Assembly (NCBI GenBank): GCA_019779905.1
Contig: JABAKE010000008.1
Span: forward strand, 1 to 64,000
Origin: Modestobacter lapidis
GTDB taxonomy: Bacteria; Actinomycetota; Actinomycetes; Mycobacteriales; Geodermatophilaceae
Length of the DNA stretch: 64,000 nt
Reading direction: 5' to 3'
Positions 51,209 through 60,206 of this stretch are shown here, one piece after another; positions within the stretch are counted from its first letter, which is position 1; the number at the start of each line of letters is the position of its first letter. The position numbers and the translations under genes are program-made. The notes below the pieces were generated by a model. It was not told where the DNA came from and did no database searches. It saw only the letters and a program-made list of their open reading frames with translations.

Positions 51209-52257
51209 CGGTCCTCCTCCGTCGTCCCCGGGGCCCCGCCGTCCTCGGCGCACCAGGTCGCCGCCCGGTGCGCCAAGGAGGGGCCAAAGTCACGACTTTG
51301 GCCTCTGACGTGGGCGAGCGGGGGTTGCTCGGTCTCGCACCGGGGGTCGGCCCGCACCGGGCAGCGCGGCCAGAACACGCAGCCCGCCGGCAGGTCGGTC
51401 GGCGCGGGCGGCGTGCCCGGCACGGTGGCCAGGTCGGGGAGCCCGCCGTCCGCGCGCGCGACGGCCAGGTCGGGCAGGGCGCCGAGCAGCCCGCGGGTGT
51501 AGGGGTGCGCGGGCCGCTCCAGGACGTCGTCCACCGTGCCGTCCTCCACGCACCGCCCGCCGTACATGACCAGCACCCGGTCGGCGATCCCGGCGACGAC
51601 CCCCAGGTCGTGGGTGATCCAGACGACGCCGGTGCCGTGGTCGGCCTGCAGCCGCTGGACCAGGTCGATGATCTGCGCCTGCACGGTGACGTCGAGCGCC
51701 GTGGTCGCCTCGTCGGCGATCAGCAACGCCGGGGAGTTGCTCAGCGCGATCGCGATCATGACCCGCTGGCGCATCCCGCCGGAGAGCTCGTGCGGATAGC
51801 GGTCCACGGCCTTCTCCGGGCCGGGCAGCCCGACCTCGCCGAGCAGCTCGACGGCGCGCCGGCGGGCGACCGCCTTCGGGACGTCGACGTGCGCCCGGAT
51901 CCCCTCGACCAGCTGCCGGCCCACGGTCAGCACCGGGTTCAGCGAGGTCATCGGGTCCTGGAACACCATGCCGACACCGGGCCCGCGCAGCTGGCGCAGC
52001 CGGTCGGCGGGCATGGCCAGCAGGTCCTCGCCGTCGAGCAGCGCCCGGCCGGTCACGGTCGCGACGCCGGCCGGGAGCAGCCCCAGCAGGGCGAGCACCG
52101 AGACGCTCTTTCCGCTGCCGGACTCCCCGACCACCGCCACGGTCTCGCCCGCACCCACGGTGTAGCTGAGCCCGTTGACCACCGACGCGGTGCCCCGCGG
52201 CGTGCGCAGCCGGACGTGCAGGTCCTCGACCTCCAGCAGCGGCGCAGTCACAGTCAC
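51205..52257 (-). CDS. dppD: Dipeptide ABC transporter ATPase (DppD-like)
   Basis: This 350-aa ATPase has [37 protein letters not shown] and WITHDLGVV. The C-terminal oligopeptide domain has [17 protein letters not shown]. Between PPLA and [11 protein letters not shown] is an extra stretch, [12 protein letters not shown], encoded by the palindrome at 51282-51303, a sequence otherwise seen between genes. The insertion keeps the frame and lies near the C terminus, so the protein is probably active. The GTG overlaps the dppC stop. Confidence 0.9.
   Translation of the reverse strand: MTVTAPLLEVEDLHVRLRTPRGTASVVNGLSYTVGAGETVAVVGESGSGKSVSVLALLGLLPAGVATVTGRALLDGEDLLAMPADRLRQLRGPGVGMVFQDPMTSLNPVLTVGRQLVEGIRAHVDVPKAVARRRAVELLGEVGLPGPEKAVDRYPHELSGGMRQRVMIAIALSNSPALLIADEATTALDVTVQAQIIDLVQRLQADHGTGVVWITHDLGVVAGIADRVLVMYGGRCVEDGTVDDVLERPAHPYTRGLLGALPDLAVARADGGLPDLATVPGTPPAPTDLPAGCVFWPRCPVRADPRCETEQPPLAHVRGQSRDFGPSLAHRAATWCAEDGGAPGTTEEDR
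51282..51303. repeat. Palindromic repeat inside dppD
   Basis: 10-bp perfect arms GGCCAAAGTC/GACTTTGGCC flank AC. Twenty-one of 22 bases match the core of the terminator palindrome at 23025-23046. Here it is translated in frame in dppD. Confidence 0.75.
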
Positions 52258-53240
52258 TGGCGGCCCCCGCTCATCGCGGTGCGCTGCCGCGGGTCGAGCA
52301 CGTCCCGCAGCCCGTCGCCGAGCAGGTTGAACGACAGCACCAGCAGGAAGATCGCCAGCCCGGGGAAGACCGCGATCCACCAGGCCAGCTCGATGTACCC
52401 GCGGCCCTCGGACAGCATCAGACCCCAGGAGGGGTCCGGCGGCTGGGTGCCCAGGCCGAGGAAGGACAGCGCCGCCTCGGACAGGACGGCGAAGGCGAGG
52501 CTGACCGACGTCTGCACGATGATCGGCGGCGCCGCGTTGGGCAGCACGTGCCGGGCCAGCAGCCGCACGTCGGAGGAGCCGACCGAGCGTGCGGCGCGCA
52601 CGTACACCTCCTCCCGGACGCCGAGCACGCTGGACCGGGTGACCCGGGCGAAGATCGGGATGTAGACGATGCCGATGGCGATGGTGGTGTTGGTCAGGCC
52701 CGGGCCGAGGATGGCGACGATGGAGATCGCCAGCAGCACCGCGGGAAAGGCGAACAGCATGTCCATCAGGCGCATCAGGACGTCGTCCACCCACTTGCCG
52801 TAGAAGCCGGCGAGCAGGCCGATCAGGGTGCCGACGACGAGGGAGATGCTGACCGCGATCAGCCCCACCCGCAGCGAGACCGCGGCCCCCAGGATGACCC
52901 GGGAGAACACGTCCCGGCCCAGGTCGTCGGTGCCGAACGGGTGGTCCGGGCTCGGTGGTTGCAGCCGGGCGCCAACGTCGATCTCGTTGGGGCCCTCCGG
53001 GGCCAGCTGCTCGTCGAGCAGGGCGACGACGATCATCCCCAGCACCACGAGCGCGGCGATCAGCGCGGTGGGGTTGCGGGCCAGCAGGCCCAGCGTCTCG
53101 CGCCAGCGCGGCCGGGCCGGCCGCAGCGTTCCCGCAGCCGTGTCCGAGCCCGCACCGGGTGGCCGGTCGGTCACCGTCTGCGGCGCCGGCTGCGTCGAGG
53201 GAACGGTGCGGCCGGGGCCCGGGTCGGCGGGGGTGGTCAT
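52254..53240 (-). CDS. dppC: Dipeptide ABC permease (DppC-like)
   Basis: This 328-aa permease has an N-terminal Pro/Thr-rich cytoplasmic segment, then a first helix (LIAALVVLGMIVVALL). HPFGTDDLGRDVFSRVILGA and the conserved loop YVRAARSVGSSDVRLLARHVLPNAAPPI, which contacts the ATPase, follow. It has five to six helices. The ATG overlaps the dppB stop and its own stop overlaps dppD. Confidence 0.9.
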   Translation of the reverse strand: MTTPADPGPGRTVPSTQPAPQTVTDRPPGAGSDTAAGTLRPARPRWRETLGLLARNPTALIAALVVLGMIVVALLDEQLAPEGPNEIDVGARLQPPSPDHPFGTDDLGRDVFSRVILGAAVSLRVGLIAVSISLVVGTLIGLLAGFYGKWVDDVLMRLMDMLFAFPAVLLAISIVAILGPGLTNTTIAIGIVYIPIFARVTRSSVLGVREEVYVRAARSVGSSDVRLLARHVLPNAAPPIIVQTSVSLAFAVLSEAALSFLGLGTQPPDPSWGLMLSEGRGYIELAWWIAVFPGLAIFLLVLSFNLLGDGLRDVLDPRQRTAMSGGRQ

Positions 53241-54181
53241 CGGCGGGCGATCCGCGGATCGAGCCGGCTGTAGAGCAGGTCCACCACCAGGTTGACGAGC
53301 AGGAAGACCAGGGCGAACAGCAGCACGGCGCCCTGCAGCACCGGGTAGTCGCGGGCCTGCACCGCCTGCAGTGCCAGCTGCCCGAGCCCCGGCCAGGCGA
53401 AGACGATCTCCACCACCACCACCCCGGAGAGCAGGTAGGCCAGCTGCACGCCGGTCACGGTGACCAGCGGGAGCAGGGCGTTGCGCAGCACGTGCCAGCT
53501 GAGCACCTGCCGGGCCGGCAGGCCCTTGGCCTGCGCCGTCCGGACGTGGTCCTGGCCCAGCGCCTCCAGCACGCTGGAGCGGACGAACCGGGTGATCACC
53601 GAGCCGGAGACCACCCCGGTGACGATCGCCGGCATGATCAGCCGTTGCAGCCAGCCCCACGGGTCCTCGGTCAGCGGGACGTACCCGCCCGAGGGCAGCC
53701 AGCCCAGGGTGCCGGCGAAGACCAGGATGAAGACGATGCCCATCCAGAAGTCGGGCACCGAGATGCCGATCTGGCTGAGCACGGTGGCCCCCCGGTCGAC
53801 CAGCGACCGGGGGCGCAGCGCCGACAGGGTGCCCAGCGGAACGGCGATCAGCAGGGCGACGAGGATCGCCGCCAGCGCCAGGGTCAGGGTGGCCGGCAGC
53901 CGCTCCAGGATCAGCGCGGTCACCGGTTCACCGCTGCGGAAGCTCACCCCGAGGTCGCCGGTGAGCGCCCGCCCGGACCAGGTGAAGTACTGCTGCAGGA
54001 CGGGTTGGTCCAGGCCGGACCGCTCGAGCAGGGCGTCGTAGGTCTCCTGGGAGAAGCGGGTGCCCAGGGCCAGGCGCACCGGGTCGCCGGGGACGAACTG
54101 GATCAGGGCGAACACGATGATGCTCACCCCGATCAGCACGACGACCGACTGCCCGGTGCGCCGCAGCAGGTACCCGGTCAG
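53237..54181 (-). CDS. dppB: Dipeptide ABC permease (DppB-like)
   Basis: This 314-aa permease begins TGYLLRRTGQSVVVLIGVSIIVFALIQFVPGDP, the standard DppB N terminus, and has the ATPase-contact loop YVRTAQAKG-type segment (HVRTAQAKGLPARQVLSWHVLRNAL). The only codon in the right place is CTG at 54181, overlapping the dppA TGA as CTGA, with GGAG five bases upstream. A CTG start is rare but well placed; the next internal start would lose the first helix. Confidence 0.85.
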   Translation of the reverse strand: MTGYLLRRTGQSVVVLIGVSIIVFALIQFVPGDPVRLALGTRFSQETYDALLERSGLDQPVLQQYFTWSGRALTGDLGVSFRSGEPVTALILERLPATLTLALAAILVALLIAVPLGTLSALRPRSLVDRGATVLSQIGISVPDFWMGIVFILVFAGTLGWLPSGGYVPLTEDPWGWLQRLIMPAIVTGVVSGSVITRFVRSSVLEALGQDHVRTAQAKGLPARQVLSWHVLRNALLPLVTVTGVQLAYLLSGVVVVEIVFAWPGLGQLALQAVQARDYPVLQGAVLLFALVFLLVNLVVDLLYSRLDPRIARR

Positions 54182-55701
54182 GGCAGCTCCACGTCCTCGA
54201 AGTTGATCGCCTTGTCCGGCCGGATCGTGTACCCGCTGAGCCCCGGCGTCCAGGCCTGCACGACGTCGGGGTTGTACAGGTACACGTACGAGGCGTCGTC
54301 CACGATGAGCTGGGCGGCCTGGTCGTAGAGCTCCTTGCGGGCCTCCCGGTCGGTCTCGCCGGCCGCGGCGGTGAGCAGCTGGTCGACCTGCGGGTTGCTG
54401 TAGCCCTGGTAGTTGCTCGCCCCGCCGGTGATGTGCTGGGAGTGGTAGTAGTCGAACGGGTCGATGTTGCCCAGCCAGCCGAGCAGGAAGGCGTCGAAGT
54501 CGCCCTGGGCCTGCCGGTCCAGCCAGGTGGCGAAGTCGACCGTCTGGACGTCGACGTCGATGCCGATGGGCTGCAGCTGGCTGGCGATCACCTGGGCGGC
54601 GGTCACCGTCTCGGGGAACTCGTCGGTGACCATCAGCCCCATGCTGATCGGGGTCTGCACCCCGGCCTGCTGGAGCAGCTGCTGCGCGGCCTGCGGGTCG
54701 GCGTCGTACGGCGCGTAGTCGGTGTGGAAGTAGCTGTCCTCGGGGATCGCCGTCTGGTTCGGCTCGGCCGCGCCGAAGCGGGCCGCCTCGGTGACCGCAC
54801 CCCGGTCGATCGCGGTGGCGATCGCCTGGCGCACCTGCGGGTTGCCGAACGGCTCGCGCGCGTAGTTCATCGACAGGTACCAGTAGTCGACGCTCGGGGT
54901 GGTCGCCAGCTCGACGGCATCGCTGTCGGAGAGCGGCTCGATCTGCTGCGGCGGGATGTTGTCGGTCCACTGCACCTCGCCGTTCTCCAGCGCGGTGAGC
55001 GCCGCGGCGGGCTCGGTGATGTACCGGAACTCGACCCCGCCGATGCCGGGCGCGCCACCCCAGTAGTCCTCGTAGGCGGCGAGCTCGGTGCTGCTCGCGT
55101 CGGAGCTCTCCAGCGTGAACGGCCCGGTGCCCACCGCCTCGGTGGTGAGGTCGTACTCCTCGGCGGCGCCCTCGGGGAGGATCGCCATCCCCTTGAAGGC
55201 CCCGATCAGCGCCGGCAGGTTCGGCGTCGGCCGGCTCACCTGGATGACCACCGTGCCCGGGCCGTCGGCGGTGACCGACTCGACGTTGGCGAACCGGTAG
55301 GCGTTGTTCAGCTCCTCGTCGATGATCCGGTTGTACGAGTAGACGACGTCGGCGGAGTCGAACGTGCTGCCGTCGTGGAAGGTGACGTCGTCCCGCAGGG
55401 TGAAGGTCCAGGTCAGCCCGTCCTCGCTGGTCTCCCACCCGGTCGCCAGGCTCGGCTCCATCGTGAGGTCCTCGGGATTCGGGACGGCGAGGGTGTCGTA
55501 GACGTTCTCGAGCACCTGGAAGCTGGGGTAGGCGCTGGTCACGTGCGGGTCGAACTGGTCGGGCTGGGCACTGACGGCGGCGACCAGGACGTCTCCGCCG
55601 CCGCCGTCACCCCCGCCCGTGTCGACGCTCTCGCCGCCGCCGCAGGCGGTCAGGGCGAGACCGCCCGCGGTGGCGAGCAGCAGGATTCGTGGACAGCGCA
55701 C
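54178..55701 (-). CDS. dppA: Dipeptide/oligopeptide-binding lipoprotein (DppA-like)
   Basis: This 507-aa family-5 solute-binding protein has the lipobox LALTAC (~residue 20), a Gly-rich spacer, then DQFDPHVTSAYPSFQVLENVYDTL, WTFTLRDDVTFHDGSTF and a late WLGNIDPFDYYHSQH segment. It delivers peptides to DppBCDF. The GTG follows GGAGGTAA, the strongest ribosome site in the operon. The gene diverges from a dipeptide epimerase, which points to L-Ala-D-Glu-type cell-wall peptides as cargo. Confidence 0.88.
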   Translation of the reverse strand: MRCPRILLLATAGGLALTACGGGESVDTGGGDGGGGDVLVAAVSAQPDQFDPHVTSAYPSFQVLENVYDTLAVPNPEDLTMEPSLATGWETSEDGLTWTFTLRDDVTFHDGSTFDSADVVYSYNRIIDEELNNAYRFANVESVTADGPGTVVIQVSRPTPNLPALIGAFKGMAILPEGAAEEYDLTTEAVGTGPFTLESSDASSTELAAYEDYWGGAPGIGGVEFRYITEPAAALTALENGEVQWTDNIPPQQIEPLSDSDAVELATTPSVDYWYLSMNYAREPFGNPQVRQAIATAIDRGAVTEAARFGAAEPNQTAIPEDSYFHTDYAPYDADPQAAQQLLQQAGVQTPISMGLMVTDEFPETVTAAQVIASQLQPIGIDVDVQTVDFATWLDRQAQGDFDAFLLGWLGNIDPFDYYHSQHITGGASNYQGYSNPQVDQLLTAAAGETDREARKELYDQAAQLIVDDASYVYLYNPDVVQAWTPGLSGYTIRPDKAINFEDVELP

Positions 55702-55861
55702 GGGTTACCTCCAGCGGTTCGACGGTCTCGCGCACCCCCGACCCTGTTCCTCGCGCTCCGCCGGCGCACAGGCAGGCGCGGGATCGTTGCCCGTTCGAGA
55801 TCTTGCCGGCCGCCTGCCAGGGTGGGGCCCGCCGCCCGGAGCGGCCCGCCGACGAGGAGCG

Positions 55862-56902
55862 ATGCCGATGGCCCGCGACACCGTGGCCGTGACCTGCCGG
55901 GCACGGACGCTGCACCTGCGCGACACCTTCACCATCGCCCGCTCGTCGGTGGACACCGAGGAGGTGCTCGTCGTCCGGGTCGACGCCGCCGGCGCGACCG
56001 GCCACGGCGAGGGTGCGCCGGTGGGCTACGCCGGGGAGTCGGTGGCCGGGATGGCCGCGGCCGTGGAGGCCGACGGCGCGGCCCTGCTCGGGAGCGACCT
56101 GCGCGACCTGGAGGGCATCGCGCGCCGGCTGCGGGCCTGGGACGGGCCGCAGGGCGCGAAGATGGCCCTGGACGGCGCGGCGCACGACTGGGTGGGGCGG
56201 CACTACGGGCTGCCGGTCTGGCGGCTGCTCGGCTTGGACGGCCGGCAGCCCCCGACCAGCTTCACGATCGGCATCTCCAGCGTCGAGGAGACGGTGGCCC
56301 GGGTGCGCCGGGCACCTGGGTTCGAGGTCTACAAGGTCAAGGTGGGCGGCCCGGACGACCTCGGCCGGCTGGCCGCGATCCGTGCGGTATCCCCTGCTCG
56401 ACTGCGGGTCGACGGGAACGAGGGCTGGACGCTGGACGGCGTCCGGGAGCTGCTGCCGCGGCTGCGCGAACTCGGCGTGGAGCTGATCGAGCAGCCCTTC
56501 CCCGCCGCCGACCTGGACTCCTTCGCCCGGTACCGCGAGCTGCCCGGCCGGCTGCCGGTCTTCCTCGACGAGGGGTGCACCGACCTGGCCTCGGTGCCCG
56601 CAGCCGCCCGGCACGCCGATGGCGTCGTCGTGAAGCTCGCCAAGTGCGGCGGCATCCGCGAGGCGCACCGGATGCTGTCTGCGGCGGCGGCCCTGGGTCT
56701 GCGGGTCATGCTCGGCTGCATGATCGAGTCGCAGCTGGGCATCGCCCAGGCCGCCCAGCTCGGGTCGCTGGCCGACCTGGTCGACCTGGACGGGCACCTG
56801 CTGATCTCCGACCAGCCGTTCACCGGCCTGGGCCTGGACGCCGGCCGGGTCGTCCTCCCCGACGCCCCCGGGCTCGGTCTCACCCCGGCGGAGGCCCGAT
56901 GA
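55862..56902 (+). CDS. Dipeptide epimerase (enolase superfamily, L-Ala-D/L-Glu epimerase-like)
   Basis: This 346-aa enolase-superfamily enzyme has the catalytic KxK (VYKVKVGG), metal ligands in RVDGNEGW, LIEQPF and FLDEGC, and the opposing lysine in VVKLAKCGGI. The pattern matches dipeptide epimerases, which convert L-Ala-D-Glu from peptidoglycan to L-Ala-L-Glu. The ATG follows GAGGAG. The stop overlaps the DUF1611 start (ATGA), and the divergent dipeptide transporter would supply the substrate. Confidence 0.87.
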   Translation: MPMARDTVAVTCRARTLHLRDTFTIARSSVDTEEVLVVRVDAAGATGHGEGAPVGYAGESVAGMAAAVEADGAALLGSDLRDLEGIARRLRAWDGPQGAKMALDGAAHDWVGRHYGLPVWRLLGLDGRQPPTSFTIGISSVEETVARVRRAPGFEVYKVKVGGPDDLGRLAAIRAVSPARLRVDGNEGWTLDGVRELLPRLRELGVELIEQPFPAADLDSFARYRELPGRLPVFLDEGCTDLASVPAAARHADGVVVKLAKCGGIREAHRMLSAAAALGLRVMLGCMIESQLGIAQAAQLGSLADLVDLDGHLLISDQPFTGLGLDAGRVVLPDAPGLGLTPAEAR

Positions 56903-57936
56903 GCGTCGACCGGCTGGCCGTGCTCACCGCCGGTCAGCTGACCGAGTCCTACGCCAAGACCGCGCACGGGGTGCTCCGCTACGGCACACGCGAGGTGGTG
57001 TGCGTCGTCGACCAGGTGCACGCCGGGCGCCGGGCCGTCGACGTCGTGCCGTTCTGCGACCACCCCGCCCCGGTGGTCGCCGACGTGGCCGCGGCCGCGG
57101 AGCGCGGGGCGACCACCGTGCTGCTGGGAGTCGCGCCGCTGGGTGGCCGGCTGACCCCGGAGTGGCACGCGCTGCTGGCTGGGGCACTGCGGCTGGGCTT
57201 GCACGTGGAGGCCGGGCTGCACACCGACCTGCGCACCGACCCGACGCTGGCCGGGCTGGCCCGCGAGCACGGTGCGGAGATCCGGAACCTGCGCGCCGCC
57301 CCGGCGGACCTGGACGTGCCCCGCTCGGAGCCGCTCGCCGCCCGGGTGGTGCACACGGTCGGCTCGGACTGCGCGATCGGGAAGATGAGCGTCGTGCTGG
57401 AGCTGGACCGGGCGGCCCGGAACCGCGGCCGGCGATCGGTGTTCGTGGCGACCGGCCAGACCGGGGTGGCGATCTCCGGCTGGGGCATCGCCGTCGACTC
57501 GGTGGTCTCCGACTACGTCGCCGGGGCCGCCGACCGGCTGGTGCGGGAGGGCGCCGCCCGCGGGGACCTGCTGTGGCTGGAGGGCCAGGGCTCGATCTAC
57601 CACCCGGCGTACTCCGGCGTCACGCTCGGTCTGCTGCACGGCTCCTCGGCCGACGCCCTGGTGCTCTGCCACCGGGCCGGGCAGACGGCGATCGTCGACT
57701 ACCCGCGGACCCCGCTGCCGGGGCTGGCCGACATCGTCCGCGGCTACGAGCAGGCGGCCGGCTGGGTGCGGCCGGCGCCGGTGGCGGCGGTCGCGCTGAA
57801 CACCGCCCACCTGGACGGGGCCGGGGCCCGGGCGGCGATCGCCGAGGCCGAGGCGGCGACCGGCCTGGTCGCCGACGACGTCATCCGGTTCGGGCCCGAC
57901 CGGGTGCTGGACGCCGTCCTCGCCGCCCTGCCGTGA
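56899..57936 (+). CDS. DUF1611-family P-loop protein
   Basis: This 345-aa protein of the DUF1611/COG3367 type has an N-terminal Rossmann-like domain (to ~150) and a C-terminal nucleotide-binding domain with the P-loop variant VGSDCAIGKMSV (~154-165) and WLEGQGSIYHPAYSGVTLGLLHGS. Relatives are often paired with dipeptide epimerases, as here, where the genes overlap by four bases. The reaction is not established to my knowledge; an amide- or peptide-bond ATPase acting on cell-wall peptides is a guess. Confidence 0.82.
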   Translation: MSVDRLAVLTAGQLTESYAKTAHGVLRYGTREVVCVVDQVHAGRRAVDVVPFCDHPAPVVADVAAAAERGATTVLLGVAPLGGRLTPEWHALLAGALRLGLHVEAGLHTDLRTDPTLAGLAREHGAEIRNLRAAPADLDVPRSEPLAARVVHTVGSDCAIGKMSVVLELDRAARNRGRRSVFVATGQTGVAISGWGIAVDSVVSDYVAGAADRLVREGAARGDLLWLEGQGSIYHPAYSGVTLGLLHGSSADALVLCHRAGQTAIVDYPRTPLPGLADIVRGYEQAAGWVRPAPVAAVALNTAHLDGAGARAAIAEAEAATGLVADDVIRFGPDRVLDAVLAALP

Positions 57937-57957
57937 CGGAGGGCCGCTGATGACGCA

Positions 57958-57993
57958 GTTCGGGCCCTGCTCCGAGAGGAGCAGGGCCCGAAC
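57958..57993. terminator. Bidirectional hairpin terminator
   Basis: Perfect 16-bp arms (57958-57973 and 57978-57993) with a GAGA tetraloop lie between the convergent stops at 57936 and 58024. Confidence 0.85.
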
Positions 57994-58023
57994 CGTGGTG
58001 CTACCGCCTACCGGCGGCGGAGG

Positions 58024-60183
58024 TCACGCCTCCTGGGTGTTGCGGCGGCGCGAGGCGACGAGCAGCCCGCCACCGAGGCCGAGGGCGGCCAGGCCACCGA
58101 TCAGCGGGACGGCGACCGAGGCGCCGGTGTAGGCGAGCCCACCGCTGCTGGCGGCGGCGACGCCACCGGTGACGGTGAAGTCCGCACGGACGACGTAGGG
58201 GTTGCCGTTCAGGTCCACGCCGCTGGCGACCAGGCTGTGCTCGCCGTTCACCAGGTTGGCCGGGATCGTGACGTCGACGGTGAAGTTGCCGTTCTCGTCA
58301 GCCGTGACGTTCTGCAGGAACGTGGGCTCCGAGTAGACGTAGAGGGCGACCGTGGAGAAGGGCAGGTAGCCCTCGCCCTTGAGGGTCATCTTCTGGCCGG
58401 CGGTGACCTTGGAGATCGCCGTGCCGTCGCTGTTCTTGAGCGCGGTGCTGCCCGGGGTGGCGGCCGGCACGGTGGTGGCCTTGACCGGGGCCGGAACCAC
58501 GGACGTCTCGAGGAAGCCGGCGGACTCGCTCAGGTTGGCGTCCTTGTCGAACGCGTAGACGCCGACGGTGTAGGCCACGTCGGCCTGGACACCGAGCAGG
58601 CAGGTGCGGACGGCGGCGCTGACGATGCAGGACACCAGGTCCTGGCTGCTCTGCGCGCCGACCGGGTTGGCGAAGGCCTCGTAGCCCACGACGGCCGAGT
58701 CGTCGGCCGGCGCGGTCCAGCTGACCAGGATCGACGAGGTGCCGACGACGGCCTTGACGTCGCGGACGGCGCCGATGGAGGCCTGCGGAGCCTCCGGCGT
58801 GGTGACCTCCGGCGTGGTGGGGATGGTGGGGATGGTCGGGATGGTCGGGGTCACCGGCGGGAGGGTGCCGTCGGTGGTGCAGTCCGTGGCGGCAGCGACC
58901 GTGGCGATGGTCGCGGCGGCCTTGCCCTCACCGAGGGTGTACAGCGCCGCGCCAGTGGAGATGCCGGCGGCCGCGGCGGCCGCATCGGCCTCGGCCTGGG
59001 CCGTGACGGCGTCGGCCTCGGCCTTGTCGGCGGTGGCCTGCGCCTCGGTGGCAGCAGCCTCGGCGGCCTCGGCGTCGGCGGCAGCGGCCAGGGCGGCAGC
59101 GTCCTTGGCGACAACCTCCTCGGCGGCAGCGGCAGCGGCCTGGACGGCAGCGGTCTCGGCGGCTACGGCCTCGTCGGCGGCGCCCTGCGCGGCCGTGAGA
59201 GCCACCTGAGCCTCCCCGGCCGCGGTCTCGGCCACGGTGAGGTTCGTGAGAGCGTCCGTGAGGGCCTGAGCGGCCAGGGTGTTGGCCGCGGCAGCGTCGG
59301 TGTCAGCCTGAGCGGCCAGCACGGCGTCGGCCTCAGCCGCAGAGGCATCGGTCGCAGCGGTGGCCGCGGCGTCGTGAGCGGTCACAGCATCGGCGGAAGC
59401 GGTGGCGGCCAGGCCGGCAGCGGTCGCAGCCTCCTCGGCAGCCGTCACGGCGAGAGCGGCAGCCTCGTCGGCAGCGGTCTGGTCTGCGGGATCACCGGAA
59501 GCGTCGGCAGTGGCCTGGGCCTCGTCAGCAGCGGTCTGGGCGCTGGTGGCAGCGGTCTGGGCGTTGTCGGCAGCGGTCTGAGCGGCGTCCGCGTCGGCCT
59601 GCGCGTCGGCGGCGGCAGTGTCGGCGGTGAGCTTGGCCTGGGCCGTGGTGTCGACCAGCGCGTCGGCGGTCACCAGGGCGGCGGCAGCGAGCTGAGCGCT
59701 CGCCGCGGCCTCATCGGCAGCGGTCTGCGCGGTACCGGCAGCCGTCTGGGCGGCGAGGAGGTCGGTATCGGCAGCCGCGGCGTCGGCCTTGACGAGGTCG
59801 AGGGCGGCGAGAGCGTTGACAGCAGTCGCCTTGGCTTCGTCGGCCAGGAGGGCAGCGGCCTCGGCGGCTGCAGCAGCGGTCGCGGCGTCAGCGAGAGCCG
59901 CGGTAGCGGTGGCAGTCGCGACGGCGGCGGCCTCGGCGGCATCGACGGCGGCGGCAGCGGCGGCGTCGGCAGCGGTCCGGGCCACCAGAGCGGCCTCGGC
60001 AGCAGCAGCGGCGGCGGCAGCAGCGGCGGCGTCGGCGTCGCCCGGGTCCACGCAGACGGGGGTGGTGACCGGGTCGGTCTCGGCGTTCGCGACGCCGGAG
60101 ACGCCGAGGACAGCGGTGGACAGGGCGATGGTGCTGGCAGCCAGCAGGCTGCCCCAGCGCCGGGACGGGCTCTTGATGCTCAC
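58024..60183 (-). CDS. LAYTG-anchored surface protein with a long Ala-rich coiled coil
   Basis: This 719-aa exported protein has a signal peptide (SPSRRWGSLLAA...GVANA). About 360 residues (~45-405) follow that are roughly half alanine with regularly spaced Asp/Glu/Thr/Gln, reading as heptad-like units such as AADEAQATAD and AADNAQTAAT; a long helical stalk is likely. A TPTIPTIPTIP linker, one fibronectin-III-like domain and an Ig-like domain (TVALYVYSEPTFLQNV) precede LAYTG (683-687), a helix and RRRNTQEA. LAxTG marks a class E sortase substrate. The GTG follows GGGGGAG. It is probably a wall-linked spacer or adhesin. Confidence 0.85.
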   Translation of the reverse strand: MSIKSPSRRWGSLLAASTIALSTAVLGVSGVANAETDPVTTPVCVDPGDADAAAAAAAAAAAEAALVARTAADAAAAAAVDAAEAAAVATATATAALADAATAAAAAEAAALLADEAKATAVNALAALDLVKADAAAADTDLLAAQTAAGTAQTAADEAAASAQLAAAALVTADALVDTTAQAKLTADTAAADAQADADAAQTAADNAQTAATSAQTAADEAQATADASGDPADQTAADEAAALAVTAAEEAATAAGLAATASADAVTAHDAAATAATDASAAEADAVLAAQADTDAAAANTLAAQALTDALTNLTVAETAAGEAQVALTAAQGAADEAVAAETAAVQAAAAAAEEVVAKDAAALAAAADAEAAEAAATEAQATADKAEADAVTAQAEADAAAAAAGISTGAALYTLGEGKAAATIATVAAATDCTTDGTLPPVTPTIPTIPTIPTTPEVTTPEAPQASIGAVRDVKAVVGTSSILVSWTAPADDSAVVGYEAFANPVGAQSSQDLVSCIVSAAVRTCLLGVQADVAYTVGVYAFDKDANLSESAGFLETSVVPAPVKATTVPAATPGSTALKNSDGTAISKVTAGQKMTLKGEGYLPFSTVALYVYSEPTFLQNVTADENGNFTVDVTIPANLVNGEHSLVASGVDLNGNPYVVRADFTVTGGVAAASSGGLAYTGASVAVPLIGGLAALGLGGGLLVASRRRNTQEA

Positions 60184-60206
60184 GCGGTGCTCCCCCGAGG
60201 GACATG

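Noticed and set aside
58960-60050. A CRISPR array or satellite DNA, because of repeated GC-rich units
   Set aside because: The units are of uneven length and spacing and translate to one continuous Ala-rich helix between a signal peptide and folded domains.
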